Assembly: GCF_021462225.1 (NCBI RefSeq)
Contig: NC_061806.1
Location: 31,493,644-31,557,643 of the forward strand
Origin: Girardinichthys multiradiatus
Lineage: Eukaryota; Chordata; Actinopteri; Cyprinodontiformes; Goodeidae
DNA length: 64,000 bases
Reading direction: 5' to 3'
The translations under genes and the position numbers were made by a program. This document shows, piece by piece, positions 60,401-64,000 of the stretch. The first letter of the stretch is position 1. Each line of letters starts with the position of its first letter. Under the pieces are notes generated by a model that saw only the letters and a list, made by a program, of their open reading frames with translations, was not told the DNA's origin and did no database searches.

Positions 60401-62632
60401 AGGATGGGTATAATTATGTTACTGCTTTTTGCTTCTCAGCATCAAAACTGCCAAGTACAGAAGGAAGTCTCCCACCATATGAGTATTCATGATATTCAGC
60501 CTATTTTGACAATTTTGTTTTTGTATAATAAATTAACACCATTGTTTATGAATTCATTTCTGACATGTTGAGGACAGTCTAAAGTCAGGAATCCAATGGA
60601 TATATCCACATCTGAAATTACAATGCTTGCTAAATATAAACTAACTGAATATTAAGGAAATCTGTGTGGATTTTCTGTGTAACATTTAGTTGAGGTGCAT
60701 AAATAAGAAAGCAGTTGACAGGTGTGATTATTCAGTAAGTGGTCCAGATCATTTTAAAAAGACCACCTTGACAGCATGATGGGGTTATAATTTTTTCATG
60801 GCTTGGCTGCAGTTACAGGTAAAACAATACACCTGGCACCAAACCAACACTATCTTTATCCATTGATAAAACAGGTTTGTTTACAGCAGGAGGTGAAGAA
60901 GTGGTACAAGAGCTACATGTACTTCTAGAGTTCTTGCAGTGAAGTCTGTAAAGCCTCGGTTTTCACATTTTACAAACTCAACAATTGAATACAGGCACTT
61001 GGTTATGTCATTGATCTTTAACATTTTGCAACATGACCAAAAAAAATCCTTTGGTTGAATATTTTTGTATTAACTCTTTAACAGATTTTTTTTTTTTTTT
61101 GGCTGACAAGAACACAAACATGGTCAATGATTCAAGTAGGGGCTGGCCATTTCACCCTTTTCATACTTGAATTTTTTGTTGCTTCATACTCGGCTTTTTC
61201 AGGTGCGAAATGGAGCTGCTTGCAGACATAGAATGTTTTGTGCTAGTAAAGCTTGCTCCTCACCTTGACGAAGTTTTGTACCTGTTTTGACAATCAGTGA
61301 AGTAAAATAATAATCTATACTCATTGTCTACTGTAACCAAATTTGATTATATGTCTTTAATTCTGTATCCTTATTGCACAGACTACCTGTCCATTTTAGT
61401 CTCTCTCTAAGCTTTTCCGTGTGCCACTCAGATCAGTTACCCGCTCCATATAAATACTGTAATAACAAGACCGTAAAAAAGAGTTGCTCCTCACTTTTTG
61501 GGTGTTTCAAAATCCAAGTAACTAATTTCTTGGCTGGAGTCAATAAATACTTGTCATCCAGACTTTTTTTGTTACCACAAAGCTAAATGAGTAGCTTGTT
61601 CTAGGAGTTCCAGCAGGGCAAAAGTCCAGACTAAACCCAAAACTAAATTTAAGTTGTGGAATAATTCTTCAGGTTCTGTCTGCATTTAGGGTCATTACAA
61701 AAGGCATTTCACAAGAGAAGACTGTTTCTGCCAAAGGACCATTCGGACATTTATGAACCTGAAAACTTGTGTTTCAGTATAAAATATAGTTGCATACAAA
61801 AAAGTTTGCAACTTGAAATACATTGACCATATGTAAAGTGCTTAAATTTGCATTGGAAGATATATAACATCTTTGCAGAAACAGGAGTTTCTAAAATCTT
61901 TTGAAATTTCTTGTGATGTAAGTAAAAAAAAAACAAAAAACAAAAGAAACCTCGAAAAAGCATTTGCAGTTCCAGGTTGAAACGAAGCAGAGCTTCCACC
62001 TTACAGCATGTTAACCTCTACAGCAGTGCTGAGAAGCCTGCTGCATGCACTATGGAGGCATTTAGCTCATATTCTCTGGCTTTTACTTCGTCTCACGATG
62101 TGGACATTTTTTGCAAATAACTTAAACTCTCAATAGTCATATCTACTTCAGTAAATAAAAGATTAAATATACGTCAGATGAGCAATTGAGAATCAGACAA
62201 ACACTTTACATTAGTGTGCTTTAAAATAATGCATTCTGTTTCAGCTACCAAAAATAATGAAATCTTAGCTGAACTGGCGAGATCACATAACAAGCTCCCC
62301 TGGACAATTGACACAGACAAAAGGACGACAAAAACTCAGAAGCAAAACATGAAACAAAAGATCCATCTCTGAATCATGCTTTTCTACATTATCTGTTGAA
62401 CACAGATTAAAGCTATATATATATATATATAAAAAAAAATACTAATCTATTAGAAGTTGTGAATAAAAGTTATTTCATTTTCAACCAACAAATAAAAAAT
62501 AACAGCTCCTCTTGCTCCAGTTTCCTATTTTCAGCAAAACCAATGTTTTTTTCTTTAAAAAAATAGATAGAAGTAGATAACAATATCCTTTTACTTTGAC
62601 ATTACAAAGATAATTTGGCTGTTAGATAATTT
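57430..62632 (+). other. Intron of the grin2d-like gene, first 5.2 kb
   Basis: AT-rich intronic DNA downstream of the 57430 donor. It holds a short SINE 3' end (58033-58110) and a TA dinucleotide run near 62413. The ORF at 60269-60571 has no recognisable domain. The C-rich AG at 58370 looks like an acceptor but is followed by an immediate in-frame stop and no GluN2-like peptide. Nothing else was identified. Confidence 0.5.
58033..58110 (-). mobile_element. SINE 3' fragment in the grin2d intron
   Basis: Only the last part of the family in reverse: TCAGTCAGTCATTTTCTACT, then TAGTGGGTCACGGGAGAGCT and GGTGCC. The rest is absent, as in a 5'-truncated insertion. Confidence 0.7.
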
Positions 62633-62633
62633 A

Positions 62634-63160
62634 CAGTGCCTTGCAAAAGTATTCACTTCCTTTTTTTTTTATTGTTACCTTCCAACTATAAAGTTCAATT
62701 CATTCCATTTTGGTTTTCTATTATAGATAACTGGAAGCAGTGCAATAAAAGTGAAATTGAATAAAAATATTTTTTCAGATAAACAACTAAAAGTGTAGTA
62801 TACATTCGCATTCAGCCTATTTTGTTTACCCATCTTTTTAGAGCTCCAAATCCTTTGCGGTGTGTCTCTACCAGCTTAGCATCATACAGACTGAATATTT
62901 TCTGCAAAATTGTTCAAGCTCAGTGATATTATATGGGGAGGGTCTGTGAAGAACTTCCAACTCTTGCTAAAGATTAGGAATTGGATGTTGGTCTGGAATT
63001 TGAGTAGACCAGTTGAAAACATGAATAAGTGTTGACCTAAACCATTTGATGGTGTGTTTGTGGTCATCATTATCCTGCTGGAAATTGGACCTCCGCCACA
63101 GTCTGATTTCTTCTGTACCCTTCAATGATTTTTTTCCAGGATTGCCCAGTATTCTTTAAA
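62634..63160 (-). mobile_element. Tc1/mariner 3'-half remnant in the grin2d intron
   Basis: Begins with a clear terminus after TA: CAGTGCCTTGCAAAAGTATT at 62634. Antisense transposase C-terminal stretches follow (TGTGTCTCTACCAGCTTAGC, TTGTTCAAGCTCAGTGATAT, CATTATCCTGCTGGAAATTG). The opposite terminus is absent, so the copy is truncated somewhere near 63160. No ORF survives. Confidence 0.65.
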
Positions 63161-64000
63161 ATTATTCAAATCTTTTGCAGATTTAGGTCTAAAAAATCTT
63201 AAAATTTTATCAAAATGGTTCTCGCAACTAGAAGAAATAAAAACTTTTTGGAATAGCATAGCCGTCCAGAGTTTGTTTTTTGAAGCAAATAAAGAATCTA
63301 TCAACCTTTTGGCATTACCTTTTCTAAAATGGTGTCTTGGGACGTAAAATTAGTCATTCATTGTTTCTTGTAAGTTCTCAAGGGTGCTAAAATGTTTATT
63401 TTAGCTCCATGTTCCAAATAAACTTCTAAACTTTATTAATGATTCAGTCTTCAGCTGCAGTGCTCACTCCAAGCAAGTTTCCTATACAGCCCTCTTTGGG
63501 CCATGTTATGGAAAGGAGACACTGGGCATACACTGGGAATTGGTTTGCTAGTTTGATATCTGACTAAATTCAGAGCAGCATAGCTAGAGGTGAGCCCTGA
63601 TGGCAAGGACGATGGAATGTTATTCCCTAGCGTTTTTCCCTTTGATCGTCCACATGTGCACACAGATGTAGAACCCTGATTACTAATTTACAGATATTCC
63701 TTTGACTCCTGGAAAAAAACGGTAATTCATACAGTATTTGAAAGCGCAATGCTTGCAAAAAACAGGTTTTCTCTTCCTGTCTAAACTTACATTGAGTCAA
63801 ACCATCAGTAAAAATACATTTTGCTATTTTAAAACTTTGCTCATGTTTTGACAAAAATACAGTGGCAGATAAGCCAATAGAAATGCATTACTTTTTCACA
63901 CTGTGAGCTGCTCCTCTACTCATATTAAATGTGACTGCAGCTGCAGAGAGGAAGGGCATCACTGTTTCTTTCACTCATGCTGAAAGCTTTTATTTAAAAG
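63161..64000. other. Intron DNA at the window end
   Basis: AT-rich. ORFs of 60-75 codons have no recognisable domain, and no grin2d exon was seen. Confidence 0.4.

Overview
The window is vertebrate, almost certainly ray-finned fish (teleost), nuclear DNA. It is AT-rich and gene-poor. It is packed with teleost-style mobile elements: several Tc1/mariner families, CR1/L2- and RTE-like LINEs, tRNA-derived SINEs, hAT-like MITE ends and a retroviral insertion. The species cannot be named from this sequence alone. There is no prokaryotic signal: no operons, CRISPR arrays or ribosome binding sites.

The only host gene I can support is the 5' end of a GluN2-type NMDA receptor subunit gene, best matching grin2d, on the + strand. 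A spliced exon starts at 55134 and holds the start codon at 55303 with a signal peptide. It ends at a GT donor after 55767. A second coding exon (57292-57429) continues the amino-terminal domain in phase 0. The next exon is not visible, so the following intron runs past the window end (more than 6.5 kb). About 55 kb upstream shows no recognisable host coding exon.

Layout. 1-7100: degraded Tc1 remnant (about 1130-2125), an LTR-like repeat, unassigned DNA. 7148-7514: large palindromic foldback element. 8236-9852: minus-strand LINE reverse-transcriptase remnant split by a solo LTR (9053-9565) with a 4-bp target duplication. 11394-11536: second foldback. 12542-14149: Tc1 copy A. 14847-15406: hAT-like MITE in palindromic flanks, then a SINE. 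17650-18550: degraded mariner. 22530-24640: 5'-truncated LINE with nearly complete RT. 25340-26950: Tc1 copy B. 27564-28802: a different Tc1/mariner with D-36-E spacing. 31317-31680: Tc1 remnant. 32430-34890: four SINE copies. 41178-48188: complete provirus-like LTR element on the minus strand, with apparently identical 293-bp LTRs, a 5-bp target duplication, and gutted gag, pol and env. 49978-50949: RTE-like LINE fragment lacking its catalytic box. 50950-52558: Tc1 copy C with one open transposase frame. 55134-57429: grin2d 5' exons. 57430-64000: intron with SINE and Tc1 fragments.

Nothing here amounts to a new functional system. The best leads are the recently inserted but defective LTR element with its duplicated leader, the open Tc1 transposase with a subfamily-specific C-terminal tail, the D36E element, and the foldback elements. 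All family calls come from reading the sequence and from family knowledge; no database search was run.
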